In this document: positions 1 to 8,274 of the stretch, one piece after another
How positions within the stretch are numbered: position 1 is the first letter of the stretch
How the letters are laid out: each line of letters opens with the position of its first letter
Assembly: GCF_002926165.1 (NCBI RefSeq)
Contig: NZ_MAGP01000136.1
Location: 1 to 44,490 of the forward strand
Source: Micromonospora chalcea
GTDB taxonomy: Bacteria > Actinomycetota > Actinomycetes > Mycobacteriales > Micromonosporaceae
Length of the DNA: 44,490 nt
Direction of reading: 5' to 3'
Notes under the pieces: generated by a model
What the model saw: the letters and a program-made list of their open reading frames with translations, nothing else
Databases searched by the model: none
What the model was told of the DNA's origin: nothing
Program-made: the position numbers and the translations under genes

Positions 1-57
1 GTGCCGACCCGGTCGGCGGCGGTGCTGTACCAGGGCTGGGGGCGCCGGGGCGGGTAG
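1..57 (+). CDS. 3' end of an unidentified upstream gene (partial)
   Basis: Frame 1 is open from the first base and ends at TAG 55-57, giving about 18 residues ending in WGRRGG. Forty-two bases separate it from the next gene, which has its own ribosome site (GAGAAGGGGG). The fragment is too short to name a family; it could be the end of a gene in the same operon as the acyl-CoA dehydrogenase and polyketide synthase, or a chance open frame. Confidence 0.35.
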   Translation: MPTRSAAVLYQGWGRRGG

Positions 58-99
58 CCGGGGCCGCCCGGGGTAAAGGGACGCCGAGAAGGGGGCGAC

Positions 100-1266
100 A
101 TGACTGTGCACGCGCTGGAGGCGGCCCGCCGGTTGGCGCCGCGACTGGCCGCCCGCGCGGCCGGGCACGACCGCGACGGCTCGTTCCCCGTGGAAGACTT
201 CGCGGACCTGCGGGCGGCCGGGCTGTTCGGGCTGATGGTGCCGCCCGAGCTGGGTGGCGCGGGCGCGAGCTTCGCCGAGTACGCGGCGGTCGCCACCGAA
301 CTGGCCCGGGGCAACGGCGCGACCGCGCTGGTGTTCAACATGCACGCCTCGGTCACCGGCGCGCTGGGCGCGGTCACCGAGGAACTGGCCGAGGCGCTCG
401 GCGTACCGGATGAGGCGCTGGCGGCGCGGGACCGGCTGCTGCGCGCGGCGGCCGACGGCGCCTGGTACGCGGTGGCGATGAGCGAACGCGGCGCAGGCGC
501 CCGGCTGTCGCAGCTCAGCACCGTCTACGAGCCGGTCGAGGGCGGCTGGCACATCAAGGGCAGCAAGACGTTCTGCTCCGGCGCCGGCCACCCGGACGGC
601 TACCTGGTGGCCGCCCGCAGCGCCGCCGACCAGTCGGTGGTGTCGCAGTTCCTGGTCCCGGCCGGGGACGGGATCACCGTGGAGCCCACCTGGGACTCGC
701 TCGGCATGCGGGCCACCTCGTCGCACGACGTGCACCTGGACGTGACGGTTCCGGCCGACCGGCTGCTCGGCGGCGTCGAGGGGCTGGCTCTGGTGGTCGC
801 GCAGCTCATGCCGCACTGGCTGGTGGCGAGCTACGCGGCGGTCTACGTGGGCGTGGCCCGGGCCGCGATCGACGCGGCCGCCGAGCACCTCAACGCCCGC
901 AACCTCGCCGGGCTGCCCGCGGTGCGGGCCCGCCTGGGCCGGGCGGACGCGGCCACCGCCGCCGCCGAACTGGTGGTCGCCGAGGCGGCCCGCCGGGTCG
1001 ACGAGGCGCCCGGCGACGCCGAGACGAACCGCTGGGTGTGGCGGGCCAAGCTGCTGGCCGGCACCACCGCCGCCGAGGTCGCGGCCTCGATGCTGGAGGC
1101 GGCCGGCACCTCGGCGACCCGGCTCGGGCATCCGCTGGAGCGGCTCTACCGGGACGCCCGGTGCGGTTCGCTGCACCCGGCCACGTCCGACGTGTGCGCC
1201 GACTGGCTCGGCATCGCCGCGCTCGGCGGCGACCCGGACCGGGACAGCGCGCTCCCTCGTTGGTGA
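100..1266 (+). CDS. acyl-CoA dehydrogenase family protein
   Basis: A 388-residue flavoprotein-type acyl-CoA dehydrogenase, close to the normal family length of about 380-400. Members oxidise acyl-CoA thioesters at the alpha-beta carbons using FAD; some secondary-metabolism members act as oxidases or monooxygenases instead. The N-terminal helical domain (roughly 1-120), the middle beta domain with the motif DSLGMRATSSHDVHLD (about 200-215) and the C-terminal helical domain with an EAAGTSA segment are all visible. The ATG at 100 follows a GAGAAGGGGG ribosome site. The substrate cannot be read from sequence. It is followed after about 100 bases by a type III polyketide synthase on the same strand, so it may supply or tailor that pathway. 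Its stop codon overlaps a dispersed repeat. Confidence 0.88.
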   Translation: MTVHALEAARRLAPRLAARAAGHDRDGSFPVEDFADLRAAGLFGLMVPPELGGAGASFAEYAAVATELARGNGATALVFNMHASVTGALGAVTEELAEALGVPDEALAARDRLLRAAADGAWYAVAMSERGAGARLSQLSTVYEPVEGGWHIKGSKTFCSGAGHPDGYLVAARSAADQSVVSQFLVPAGDGITVEPTWDSLGMRATSSHDVHLDVTVPADRLLGGVEGLALVVAQLMPHWLVASYAAVYVGVARAAIDAAAEHLNARNLAGLPAVRARLGRADAATAAAELVVAEAARRVDEAPGDAETNRWVWRAKLLAGTTAAEVAASMLEAAGTSATRLGHPLERLYRDARCGSLHPATSDVCADWLGIAALGGDPDRDSALPRW

Positions 1267-1312
1267 AGCGCGAGGAGCGAGCCGGTTTTGCGAGCCCCGC
1301 AGTCGCGAACGA
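1263..1312 (+). repeat. dispersed intergenic repeat, copy 1, overlapping a stop codon
   Basis: This stretch begins with GTGA, whose TGA is the stop of the acyl-CoA dehydrogenase gene, and continues with GCGCGAGGAGCGAGCC, then GCGAGCCCCGCAGTCG. A copy with only a few differences lies on the minus strand at about 17339-17391, also starting with GTGA over the stop codon of its upstream gene. The repeat opens a short frame from GTG 1263 to TGA 1347-1349 (28 residues). I regard it as a dispersed non-coding or coupling element, not a protein gene. Confidence 0.6.
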
Positions 1313-1365
1313 AAGGCTGCCGGGTGACCAGGGTTGGTGCGAGAGATGAGGGAGGGGTGGGGGAC

Positions 1366-2418
1366 GTGGGCATGCCGGTGATCGCGGGCCTGGGTACGGC
1401 GCATCCGCCGGGCGCGGACCAGGACGAGCTGTGGACGGGTTTCTTCGCGGGGCACTTCCAGGGGAACACCCGGGCGCTGGCGCAGCGGATCTTCGCGAAC
1501 TCGGGCGTCACCCGGCGGCAGGCGGCGGTCAACCCGCTGCTGGAGGACGTCTCGGAGTGGCCGACCGAGCGCCGGATGCGCCGCTACCAGGTCGAGGCGC
1601 TGCCGCTGGGCAAGGAGGCGGTCAGCCGGGCGCTCACCGCCGCCGGCCTGGACGCCGCCGACATCGGGATGTTCATCGTCTGCTCCTGCACCGGGTACGC
1701 CACCCCGGGGCTGGACATCCTGCTCGCCCGGGACCTCGGCATGTCGCCGAGCACCCAGCGCATGTTCGTCGGGCACATGGGCTGCTACGCGGCCCTGCCC
1801 GGGCTGGGCGCGGCGAGCGACTTCGTCACCGCCCGGGGGCGTCCCGCGCTGCTGCTCTGCGCGGAGTTGACCAGCCTGCACATCCAGCCGCCGGGCGCCC
1901 GGGTGGACACCCAGCAGATCGTCTCCCACGCGCTGTTCTCGGACGCCGCGGTCGCCGCCGTGGTCGTCCCCGGGGGCCGGGGGTACGCGCTGCGCGAGGT
2001 CACCTCGGTCACCGACACCTCCACGGCCGACCACATGACGTGGGACGTCACCGACACCGGCTTCCGGATGGGGCTGTCGCCCAAGGTGCCGCAGGTCCTC
2101 TCCCGGCACGTCCGGACCCTGGTCGACGAGCTGCTGGCACGGCACGGGTGCGAACGCTCCGACGTGGACGGCTGGGCGGTGCACCCGGGCGGGCCGCGGA
2201 TCCTCAACGTGGTGGAGCGTGAGCTGGCGCTGCCGCCGGACGGGCTCGCCGCCTCCCGGGGGACGCTCGCCGAGCACGGCAACTGTTCGTCCCCGACGAC
2301 GCTGCTGATCCTGGACCGGCTGTGGCGTACGGAGCCGTCGCCGCCGCGCTGGGTGGTGATGCTCGCGTTCGGGCCGGGGCTGACGCTCTACGCGGCGCTG
2401 CTGGAACGCGTGGGCTGA
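1366..2418 (+). CDS. type III polyketide synthase (chalcone/stilbene synthase family)
   Basis: A homodimeric ketosynthase of the chalcone synthase superfamily, which condenses malonyl-CoA units onto a CoA starter in one active site. The Cys-His-Asn triad is visible: Cys in GHMGCYAALPG, His in WAVHPGGPRIL and Asn in EHGNCSSPTTLL, followed by the family's C-terminal GFGPGLT-like loop (AFGPGLTLYAALL). From GTG 1366 it is 350 residues, the usual length; ATG 1372 is an equally good start, and both follow GGAGGGGTGGGGG. Longer frames upstream run through the dispersed repeat and are unlikely. The product could be a naphthalene, alkylpyrone or alkylresorcinol; neighbours do not settle which. It is probably co-expressed with the acyl-CoA dehydrogenase before it. 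Confidence 0.92.
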   Translation: MGMPVIAGLGTAHPPGADQDELWTGFFAGHFQGNTRALAQRIFANSGVTRRQAAVNPLLEDVSEWPTERRMRRYQVEALPLGKEAVSRALTAAGLDAADIGMFIVCSCTGYATPGLDILLARDLGMSPSTQRMFVGHMGCYAALPGLGAASDFVTARGRPALLLCAELTSLHIQPPGARVDTQQIVSHALFSDAAVAAVVVPGGRGYALREVTSVTDTSTADHMTWDVTDTGFRMGLSPKVPQVLSRHVRTLVDELLARHGCERSDVDGWAVHPGGPRILNVVERELALPPDGLAASRGTLAEHGNCSSPTTLLILDRLWRTEPSPPRWVVMLAFGPGLTLYAALLERVG

Positions 2419-2445
2419 CGGGTCGCCCCGGTCGCGCCGCGCCGA

Positions 2446-2451
2446 TACGCT
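2446..2451 (+). promoter_or_regulatory. putative -10 box (TACGCT) of a leaderless gene
   Basis: TACGCT fits the actinobacterial TANNNT -10 pattern. Only six bases separate it from ATG 2458 and there is no ribosome site, so transcription would start at or next to the ATG. No clear -35 box is seen. Confidence 0.4.
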
Positions 2452-2457
2452 GCCCGC

Positions 2458-3057
2458 ATGGCCTCCGAGGAGCGGGACGGGCGGGCGTTGCTGGCCGGCC
2501 TGACCGTCCTGGCGCTGTTGCTCGGCTCGGCCTGGTGGCGGTCGGCGGCCCCGCAGGCCGGCCCGGCCACGTCGGCCGCGCCCGCGAGCGTGGATCTGGC
2601 CCCGCGCAACTGGCGGGTCGACCCGTCGACGGGCGAAGCGCGTCCGGTGCCACGCGCCGGGCGCGAAGCGGCGTTGGACAACCGCCGCGTGCCGCGTGCC
2701 GAGCCGGACCGCTCGGTGGTGATACGGGTGGAGGACGACGGCACGGCGCGTCTGCTCCAGGTGTCGCACGTCGTGTGGCGGGAGAGGTCCCGGCTGACGC
2801 CGGGCGGGCCGCCTGTCGTCCGGCAGGTACGGCCCACGCGGGGCGACAACTACCGGCTCTCGGTGAGCTGTGCCGGTGACGGCGTGGTCGTCGTACTCGT
2901 CTCCGGCCTCGGGGACGACGAGTTCCGGCGGGCGCTGCGCTGCGGCGGGCAGCTGGACGTGCCGGTGGTGGGCGGCAGTGGCGAGCTGGTGCAGATGCGG
3001 TTCGTCGCGATAAGGGGCCGGGCCGACCTGGACGCCCGGCTCGAGGCGCTCTACTGA
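2458..3057 (+). CDS. hypothetical membrane-anchored protein
   Basis: A 199-residue protein I cannot assign to a family. Residues about 11-23 (LLAGLTVLALLLG) form a single N-terminal hydrophobic segment after a charged start, so it is probably anchored with its C-terminal part outside the cytoplasm. The rest is charged and mostly beta-like, with two Cys residues (in LSVSCAGDG and ALRCGGQ) that could form a disulfide outside the cell. It converges on the thioredoxin-like membrane protein, only seven bases away. A TACGCT box just upstream suggests its own leaderless promoter. Confidence 0.7.
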   Translation: MASEERDGRALLAGLTVLALLLGSAWWRSAAPQAGPATSAAPASVDLAPRNWRVDPSTGEARPVPRAGREAALDNRRVPRAEPDRSVVIRVEDDGTARLLQVSHVVWRERSRLTPGGPPVVRQVRPTRGDNYRLSVSCAGDGVVVVLVSGLGDDEFRRALRCGGQLDVPVVGGSGELVQMRFVAIRGRADLDARLEALY

Positions 3058-3064
3058 CCGTCGT

Positions 3065-3760
3065 TCAGCCGGCCAGCCGGGCCAGGTCGGCCCGGTAGTC
3101 CGACAGCGGGCCCAGCTCCGGCACCACCCGCACCAGCGCGCCCTGCCGGTCCACCAGCAGCGCCGGGGCGATGCCGGGCTGGGCGGACAGGTGCAGGTAG
3201 GAGCGCAGCCCGCCGGCCGGGTCGCCGAGTGGGCGTACCCCCGGGACGCTCGCCGAGCCGGCCCGCCGGCCCGCTGTCACGGTGACCACCGTGACGCCGG
3301 GCGGGGCGGCTCCGGCCGCCGCGGTGACCTGCTCGGCGCAGGCGCAGGCGTCGGTCAGGATGATCATGGCGGGCAGCATGCTGCGCAGCGGCACCGGCAC
3401 GTCGTCGGCGCCGACCAGGTCCAGCGCGGGAAGCGGGCCGACCGGTTGCGGCGCTGCGCCGCCGCCGTGGGGGAGCACTGTCGGTGCGCCGGACCGGGTG
3501 GCGCGTGGCCAGGTGACCGCCGCGAGGCCGGCGAGTGTGATCAGCACCGATACGAGCAGGATCAGCGCCGGTAGTCCGAGGCGGAGCGAGCCGGTGCGCC
3601 GGCCGGCGGCCGTTCGTGCCCGCCGTAGCTCCCGGCGGACCTGCCGGGCCTCGTCGGCGAGCGCCGAGGCGTCGTCCGGGACGACCACGCGGCCCCACTC
3701 CGGGGGCAGGCCGGGGAGCCCGTCCGGCGGCCCCTGGCCGTCAGCGTCAGGCACGCCCAT
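3065..3760 (-). CDS. membrane-anchored thioredoxin-fold-like protein
   Basis: From the ATG at 3760 this is 231 residues. A soluble charged stretch (1-58) is followed by one membrane helix (about 60-83) and an outer domain. That domain has MIILTDACACAEQV (about 132-145), where a strand leads into Cys139-Ala-Cys141, in the position of a thioredoxin or TlpA-type active site, and later GIAPALLVDRQGALVRVVPELG, which resembles the cis-Pro and beta-hairpin part of such folds. CxC rather than CxxC is unusual for a thiol reductase, so redox activity is an inference. Upstream in-frame starts exist (to 3838), but 3760 gives the more family-like N-terminus. It is divergent from carD. Confidence 0.62.
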   Translation of the reverse strand: MGVPDADGQGPPDGLPGLPPEWGRVVVPDDASALADEARQVRRELRRARTAAGRRTGSLRLGLPALILLVSVLITLAGLAAVTWPRATRSGAPTVLPHGGGAAPQPVGPLPALDLVGADDVPVPLRSMLPAMIILTDACACAEQVTAAAGAAPPGVTVVTVTAGRRAGSASVPGVRPLGDPAGGLRSYLHLSAQPGIAPALLVDRQGALVRVVPELGPLSDYRADLARLAG

Positions 3761-4088
3761 CGGACCCCCAGGAACGTCTCGGTGAGCGGACGTCGCGTCC
3801 TCTCCCAGCGTCCCGCACCGGCCGCCGTAACGCCACACCTGGGCGCGGACGGACTTGCGGAGCTACCATGGAAGGAGCGCATTGCCCTAGATCTGGACGC
3901 TCCCGTCACCCCTTACCGGGTTGTCACGTGATCCTCACGGAGCGTGTCGAAACCATCGGTTTGGCCGCCTGTCAAGCTGAAGAAATACCTCTCACAGGGC
4001 CCCTGAGCTGCGCCAACGGTCAGGACAGCGGTGAGACATCGGTGCCTGAGCGTGTTACCCTAGACACAGCGAAAGGGGTTTCGAACCT
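3761..4088. promoter_or_regulatory. divergent intergenic region upstream of carD
   Basis: There is no convincing gene in this 328-base gap. A possible promoter for carD is TGAGAC (4032-4037), 18 bases, then TACCCT (4056-4061), giving a short leader with AAAGGGG (4072-4078) as ribosome site. A small palindrome AAACC-ATC-GGTTT lies at 3950-3962. The length of the leader region is in keeping with the regulated expression known for carD in mycobacteria, but no specific operator is recognised. Confidence 0.35.
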
Positions 4089-4574
4089 ATGGTTTTCAGT
4101 GTCGGCGAGACCGTTGTTTACCCCCACCACGGGGCCGCACTCATCGAGGCAATCGAGACTCGGGTCATCAAGGGCGAGCCCAAGCAATACCTCGTCCTGA
4201 GGGTCGCACAGGGTGACCTGACGGTCCGGGTTCCCGCCGAGAACGCCGAGATCGTGGGTGTGCGCGAGGTGGTTGGCGAAGAGGGCCTGGGCAAGGTCTT
4301 CGACGTGCTCCGTGCACCACACACCGAGGAGCCGACCAACTGGTCGCGGCGTTACAAGGCGAATCTGGAGAAGCTGGCCTCCGGTAACCCGCTGAAGGTG
4401 GCCGAGGTCGTCCGCGACCTGTGGCGCCGGGAGCGGGAGCGGGGCCTGTCGGCGGGCGAGAAGCGGATGCTCGCCAAGGCTCGTGACATTCTCGTCGGCG
4501 AGGTCGCGCTGGCCGAGAAGAGCACCAAGGACGAGGCCGAGACGCTGCTCGACAAGGTGCTGACCGAGGCCTGA
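4089..4574 (+). CDS. carD: CarD-type RNA polymerase-binding transcription regulator
   Basis: A 161-residue protein matching actinobacterial CarD end to end. CarD binds the RNA polymerase beta subunit with its N-terminal Tudor-like domain (about 1-60, starting MVFSVGETVVYPHHGAA) and stabilises open promoter complexes through its C-terminal helical domain, where WSRRYKANLEKL and VVRDLWRRERERGLSAGEKRML are the typical signatures, including the Trp that contacts the upstream edge of the -10 region in mycobacterial CarD. It is essential in mycobacteria and affects rRNA promoters. It precedes ispD by 53 bases, an order common in actinobacteria. Confidence 0.97.
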   Translation: MVFSVGETVVYPHHGAALIEAIETRVIKGEPKQYLVLRVAQGDLTVRVPAENAEIVGVREVVGEEGLGKVFDVLRAPHTEEPTNWSRRYKANLEKLASGNPLKVAEVVRDLWRRERERGLSAGEKRMLAKARDILVGEVALAEKSTKDEAETLLDKVLTEA

Positions 4575-4627
4575 TCCACACCTCTGCCTCTACCCACCCC
4601 GCAGCGAACGAATCCGAGGACCGCGAC

Positions 4628-5323
4628 GTGACCGCGCAGCTCAATCCGCGCGGTGACGTCGCGGTCCTCGTTCCTGCGGCCGGTGCCGGCGTACGCCTCG
4701 GACCCGGCGCCCCCAAGGCGCTCCGCCCGCTCGCCGGTGAACCACTGCTCGTGCACGCCGTCCGCCGGGTCGCCGCCGCGCCCTCTGTGCACACGATCGT
4801 GGTGGCCGCACCGGCCACCGAGGTCGAGGCGGTACGCGCGATGCTGGCGCCCGTGGCGCCGGTGACAGTGGTGCCCGGTGGCGCCGAGCGTCAGGCGTCG
4901 GTGGCGGCGGCTCTCGCAGCGGTGCCCGCCGGTCCGGAGATCGTCCTGGTGCACGACGCCGCCCGTGCGCTCACCCCGCCGGGCCTGGTCGAGTCGGTGG
5001 CGGCGGCGGTCCGCGACGGGCACGACGCGGTGATCCCGGTGCTGCCGGTGGTCGACACGATCAAGGAGGTCGACGCGGCCGAGCGGGTGCTCGGCACCGT
5101 CGACCGGTCCGCGTTGCGGGCGGTCCAGACGCCGCAGGGCTTCCGCCGCTCGGTACTGCTCGCGGCCCACCGGTCGGCGGGTGACGCGCTCACCGACGAC
5201 GCCGGGCTGGTCGAGAAGCAGGGGATCGCGGTCACCTGCGTACCCGGCTCCGAGCTGGCCCTGAAGATCACCCGCCCGTTCGACCTGTCCCTGGCCGAAC
5301 ACCTGCTGTCCACCGGCGTCTGA
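4628..5323 (+). CDS. ispD: 2-C-methyl-D-erythritol 4-phosphate cytidylyltransferase
   Basis: IspD couples MEP with CTP to give CDP-methylerythritol, the third step of the MEP isoprenoid pathway, in the cytoplasm. The nucleotide-binding start PAAGAGVRLGPGAPKAL (about 17-33) carries the glycine-rich loop with catalytic Arg and Lys; VHDAARALTPP (about 115-125) and TDDAGLVEKQGI near the C-terminus are further signatures. The length of 231 residues is normal. The start is GTG 4628 (ACGTGACC context). In most related genomes ispF follows directly; here an antisense gene of about 1.1 kb lies between the two. Confidence 0.96.
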   Translation: MTAQLNPRGDVAVLVPAAGAGVRLGPGAPKALRPLAGEPLLVHAVRRVAAAPSVHTIVVAAPATEVEAVRAMLAPVAPVTVVPGGAERQASVAAALAAVPAGPEIVLVHDAARALTPPGLVESVAAAVRDGHDAVIPVLPVVDTIKEVDAAERVLGTVDRSALRAVQTPQGFRRSVLLAAHRSAGDALTDDAGLVEKQGIAVTCVPGSELALKITRPFDLSLAEHLLSTGV

Positions 5324-5331
5324 CGTACTCC

Positions 5332-6438
5332 TCACAGGTCGGCGGTGGATCGAGCCCGGCGCAGGCGGTCTCGGACGACATACCGCTGACCCTGGGTGAA
5401 GGCGCTACCTCTGCCTCGGCTGTGATGCGGGATGGGCGTCGGTAGCGTCAGGTGGCCAGCCGAACCTGGCGCGGTGAGGCCGAATACCTGATAGCGCCCT
5501 TCGGTCCACCCCTGCTTGCGGCTGACCTCGATGATGTCGGCGAGGAGGGCGTCGCGCCGTTCGCCCGTCGCTCGGAGCCGGTTCACCTCACCGACTGTCC
5601 AATCGACGTTGTCGAGCCGAAAGAGAATCTTGGGCACCTCTGGAAGGATCTGGCGCTGAGAGTAGAAGGCCAGATGATCCACAGGTTGAAATGATCTGCC
5701 CGCCTGGCAGACGTACGCTCGCGTCGACTGATAGAGCCCCCATGCGTTTCTGGCGGGGACCACCACGGTGTCGTTGCGGGCGGCTGGGCGCAGTCGGTGC
5801 ACCTCGGTCACCCGCTCGATCCTCCTGAGCCAGCGGGCGGCGTCCGGGTCCGCCCACGCGACGACATCGATCATCTGGCTGAGGCGGAACGGCACGTCGG
5901 TGGCGAGAAGCGAATCATGATGAGCCAGCCGATTGCGGAACACCCGGAGGGCATTCATCGCGCTGGCGACATCGTGGCGCTTGCCGGACGAGTAAGGGAA
6001 GGCGCGGTGCAGGGCCTCCCGCCAGAGTTGCTCGTGCTCCGAACCCAACATCGAGACCCAGAAGCCGAAACTCAAGCCCGCGATGATTTGGTCGCGGGTT
6101 TCCTTCTGGGAGTGCTCTCGACGCAAGCGCGCGCGGACCTCGGAGACGTTTCGATCAATTCCATCCTGCACCTGGCGCTTAGCGCTGACCGTCAGAAGGA
6201 ACCATGGGATACCGCGGCCCGGCTCGTTGAGGTGCACCCTCATCTCCCGATCTATCGCGTTGCGGGTGACGACCTCGACGTAGTGAAACGCCTCGAACGA
6301 CGCGCCCGTCAGGGCGACGCTCCACTCGTAAAGCTCACAGGCCTTGCTCTCGTCGCCGCCGGCGGCAGCCAGACAGGGATGGAACCTGCCGAGGGAGATC
6401 CAGTGATGCACGGTTCGCGCATGGGGGTGTGGCGTCAC
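5332..6438 (-). CDS. Abi-like protein with HEPN-type motif (abortive infection family)
   Basis: A 368-residue protein resembling the Abi_2/AbiD-F group of phage-defence proteins. The N-terminal region VHHWISLGRFHPCLAAAGGD followed by LYEWSVALTGASFEAFHYVEVVTRNAID is typical of the family, and RNRLAHH at 168-174 supplies the R-X4-H motif of HEPN ribonucleases. Such proteins are thought to cleave RNA on infection and halt growth. The start may be GTG 6438 or GTG 6411. It stands alone, antisense between ispD and ispF, with more balanced base use than either neighbour, which suggests acquisition. The assignment rests on motifs; the C-terminal third (about 200-368) is not recognised. Confidence 0.72.
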   Translation of the reverse strand: MTPHPHARTVHHWISLGRFHPCLAAAGGDESKACELYEWSVALTGASFEAFHYVEVVTRNAIDREMRVHLNEPGRGIPWFLLTVSAKRQVQDGIDRNVSEVRARLRREHSQKETRDQIIAGLSFGFWVSMLGSEHEQLWREALHRAFPYSSGKRHDVASAMNALRVFRNRLAHHDSLLATDVPFRLSQMIDVVAWADPDAARWLRRIERVTEVHRLRPAARNDTVVVPARNAWGLYQSTRAYVCQAGRSFQPVDHLAFYSQRQILPEVPKILFRLDNVDWTVGEVNRLRATGERRDALLADIIEVSRKQGWTEGRYQVFGLTAPGSAGHLTLPTPIPHHSRGRGSAFTQGQRYVVRDRLRRARSTADL

Positions 6439-6589
6439 GGACTGGATGCTAAGCGTGACGATCGCGGCGGATTGTCCGGCGCGCCGACGGCAAGAAAGAG
6501 CCCCAGGCGCATGCGCGAGGCAGAGGCGACACTGGGGCGTACAGAAACCAAGCTAACCACAGCCCGGGCGGCCGTCAAGGCGCAGCGCG

Positions 6590-6595
6590 TACCCT
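6590..6595 (+). promoter_or_regulatory. putative -10 box (TACCCT) for leaderless ispF
   Basis: TACCCT lies six bases before ATG 6602 with no ribosome site between. If used, ispF has its own promoter and does not depend on readthrough from ispD across the antisense gene. Confidence 0.42.
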
Positions 6596-6601
6596 CTGGT
6601 C

Positions 6602-7084
6602 ATGATCGTTCCTCGGGTGGCCGTCGGCACCGACGTGCACGCGTTCGCGGCCGGGCGGCCCTGCTGGGTCGCGGGCCTGCACTGGCCGGACCAGGACGGC
6701 CTGGCCGGTCACTCCGACGCCGACGTGGCGGCGCACGCCGCCTGCAACGCGCTGCTCTCCGCCGCCGGCCTCGGTGACCTGGGCGCGAACTTCGGGGTGG
6801 ACCAGCCGGAGTGGGCCGGTGCCTCCGGGGTGGCGCTGCTGACCGAGAGCGCGCGCCGGGTACGGGCGGCGGGCTTCCAGATCGGCAACGTGTCGGTGCA
6901 GGTCGTCGGCAACCGCCCCAAGATCGGGCCGCGCCGGGAGGAAGCGCAGCGGGTGCTCTCCGAGGCGGTCGGCGCGCCGGTGACCGTGTCCGCTGCGACC
7001 ACCGACGGCCTCGGCTTCACCGGGCGTGGGGAAGGGCTGGCCGGGATCGCGGTGGCCCTGGTCTACGAGGCCCCGGCCGGCTGA
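6602..7084 (+). CDS. ispF: 2-C-methyl-D-erythritol 2,4-cyclodiphosphate synthase
   Basis: IspF converts CDP-ME 2-phosphate to the cyclic diphosphate MEcPP with release of CMP, the fifth MEP pathway step. It is a trimer with zinc held by the Asp and His of GTDVHAF (about 9-15) and by a His in the GHSDADVAAHA region (about 39-49). The later segment VSAATTDGLGFTGRGEGLA is the conserved C-terminal signature, with the Thr that binds CDP. The length of 160 residues is normal. It is separated from ispD by the Abi-like gene and followed by the TPR protein after 55 bases. Confidence 0.96.
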   Translation: MIVPRVAVGTDVHAFAAGRPCWVAGLHWPDQDGLAGHSDADVAAHAACNALLSAAGLGDLGANFGVDQPEWAGASGVALLTESARRVRAAGFQIGNVSVQVVGNRPKIGPRREEAQRVLSEAVGAPVTVSAATTDGLGFTGRGEGLAGIAVALVYEAPAG

Positions 7085-7126
7085 CGCGGCGACGGGGACG
7101 GGGACGGTCCGGTTTGGCGGGGCGGA

Positions 7127-7132
7127 TACGCT
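7127..7132 (+). promoter_or_regulatory. putative -10 box (TACGCT) of the TPR gene
   Basis: TACGCT ends seven bases before ATG 7140 and no ribosome site precedes the ATG, so this also looks like a leaderless start. Confidence 0.4.
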
Positions 7133-7139
7133 CGCCGGG

Positions 7140-8228
7140 ATGCCGAGTGACGCCGCACCCGACCAGTCCGCCGCCGACGGCTACCTGCAACGCGCCCATC
7201 TCCTCGCCGAGCTGGGCCGCTACGACGAGGGCGTCGGCGAACTCACCGCGCTGCTCGCGGACGAGCCCGGGCACCTGCCCGCGTTGACCATGCTGGCCCG
7301 GATGCACCTGGCCGCCGGGCGTCCGGCGGAGGCGCTGGCCGTCGCCGAGACGGCCGTGACCCCAGTTCCGGACGCCGTGACAGCCGACGGCGAAACGTCC
7401 GCCGTCGAGCCGCCCACTGCCGCTGAGACGTCCGGGACGCGTGCCGCCGACACGGCTGGGGGTGTCCTGCCGGTGCTCGTGGCCCGTGGCTTCGCGCTGC
7501 TCGACCTCGAACGCTGGAAGCCCGCAGCGGCCACCGCCGACGAGATCCTGGCGCGCGGTCCGGGCGACGCGTACGCGCAGCGCAGCGCCGCCGCCATTCT
7601 CTCCGCGTCGCGCAACGGGCAGGCGGCGCTGGACGCGGCGTGGCGGGGTGTCGAGCTGGCCCCGGATGAGCCGGAGGCGCACCTGGTGCTGGGCCTGGTC
7701 GCGGTGCGGCTGCAACTGTTCGACCTGGCCGAGCGGGCCTACCGGGAGGCGCTGCGGCTGGACCCGGAGCTGGGCGAGGCGGGGCAGGACGTGGGCGTGG
7801 CCCGGCTGGAGCGACGCCGCTACGCCGAGACGCTGGAGCACCTGACCGCGCTGGCGGACCTGCCGGTGGCCCGGCCCGACCCGGTCCGGACCGTGGACGA
7901 CGGCATCCGGCGGCTCCTGCTGTCGGTGGCCGGCTGGTCGCTGCTCGCGAGCCTGCTGGCCGGCGTCCTGGCCCCGGCCTCGTCCGGCGCGTCCCGGCTG
8001 TTCGCGGCGCTGTCGGTGGCCGGCGTGGCGGTGCTGCTGCGGCGTCCGGCGACGTGGCGGCCCGGCCTGCGGGAGGCGATGTCGCGCGGCCTGGCCGTGC
8101 CGGTCTGGGCGGCCGCCGCCGCGGTGCTGCTGCTTCTCGTGTACGCGCTGGTCGGCAGCCCGTGGCCGCTGGCCGGGGTGGTGACCGCGTCGGTGGTGGC
8201 CGGACTCACCGCGTTCGCTCGCCGGTGA
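7140..8228 (+). CDS. tetratricopeptide repeat membrane protein
   Basis: From ATG 7140 the protein has 362 residues. The first 240 or so contain TPR-like helical pairs, clearest at YLQRAHLLAELGRYDEGVGELTALLADEPGHLPAL and at AHLVLGLVAVRLQLFDLAERAYREALRLDPEL, which serve as protein interaction surfaces. An alanine/threonine-rich linker interrupts them near 75-100. The C-terminal 120 residues hold about four hydrophobic segments, so the TPR part is tethered to the membrane. No catalytic domain is seen and the partner is unknown. A longer frame from 7026 overlaps ispF and is not preferred. Confidence 0.8.
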   Translation: MPSDAAPDQSAADGYLQRAHLLAELGRYDEGVGELTALLADEPGHLPALTMLARMHLAAGRPAEALAVAETAVTPVPDAVTADGETSAVEPPTAAETSGTRAADTAGGVLPVLVARGFALLDLERWKPAAATADEILARGPGDAYAQRSAAAILSASRNGQAALDAAWRGVELAPDEPEAHLVLGLVAVRLQLFDLAERAYREALRLDPELGEAGQDVGVARLERRRYAETLEHLTALADLPVARPDPVRTVDDGIRRLLLSVAGWSLLASLLAGVLAPASSGASRLFAALSVAGVAVLLRRPATWRPGLREAMSRGLAVPVWAAAAAVLLLLVYALVGSPWPLAGVVTASVVAGLTAFARR

Positions 8229-8274
8229 GAGGGTAGGAGGACCGGAAACACCGGCTCAAGGAATGCGGGGACCC

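Noticed and set aside
5797..6777. Long plus-strand open frame of 326 codons opposite the Abi-like gene
   Set aside because: It is the complement of a protein with recognisable Abi/HEPN motifs, overlaps the ispF start, and encodes a low-complexity Arg/Gly-rich sequence.
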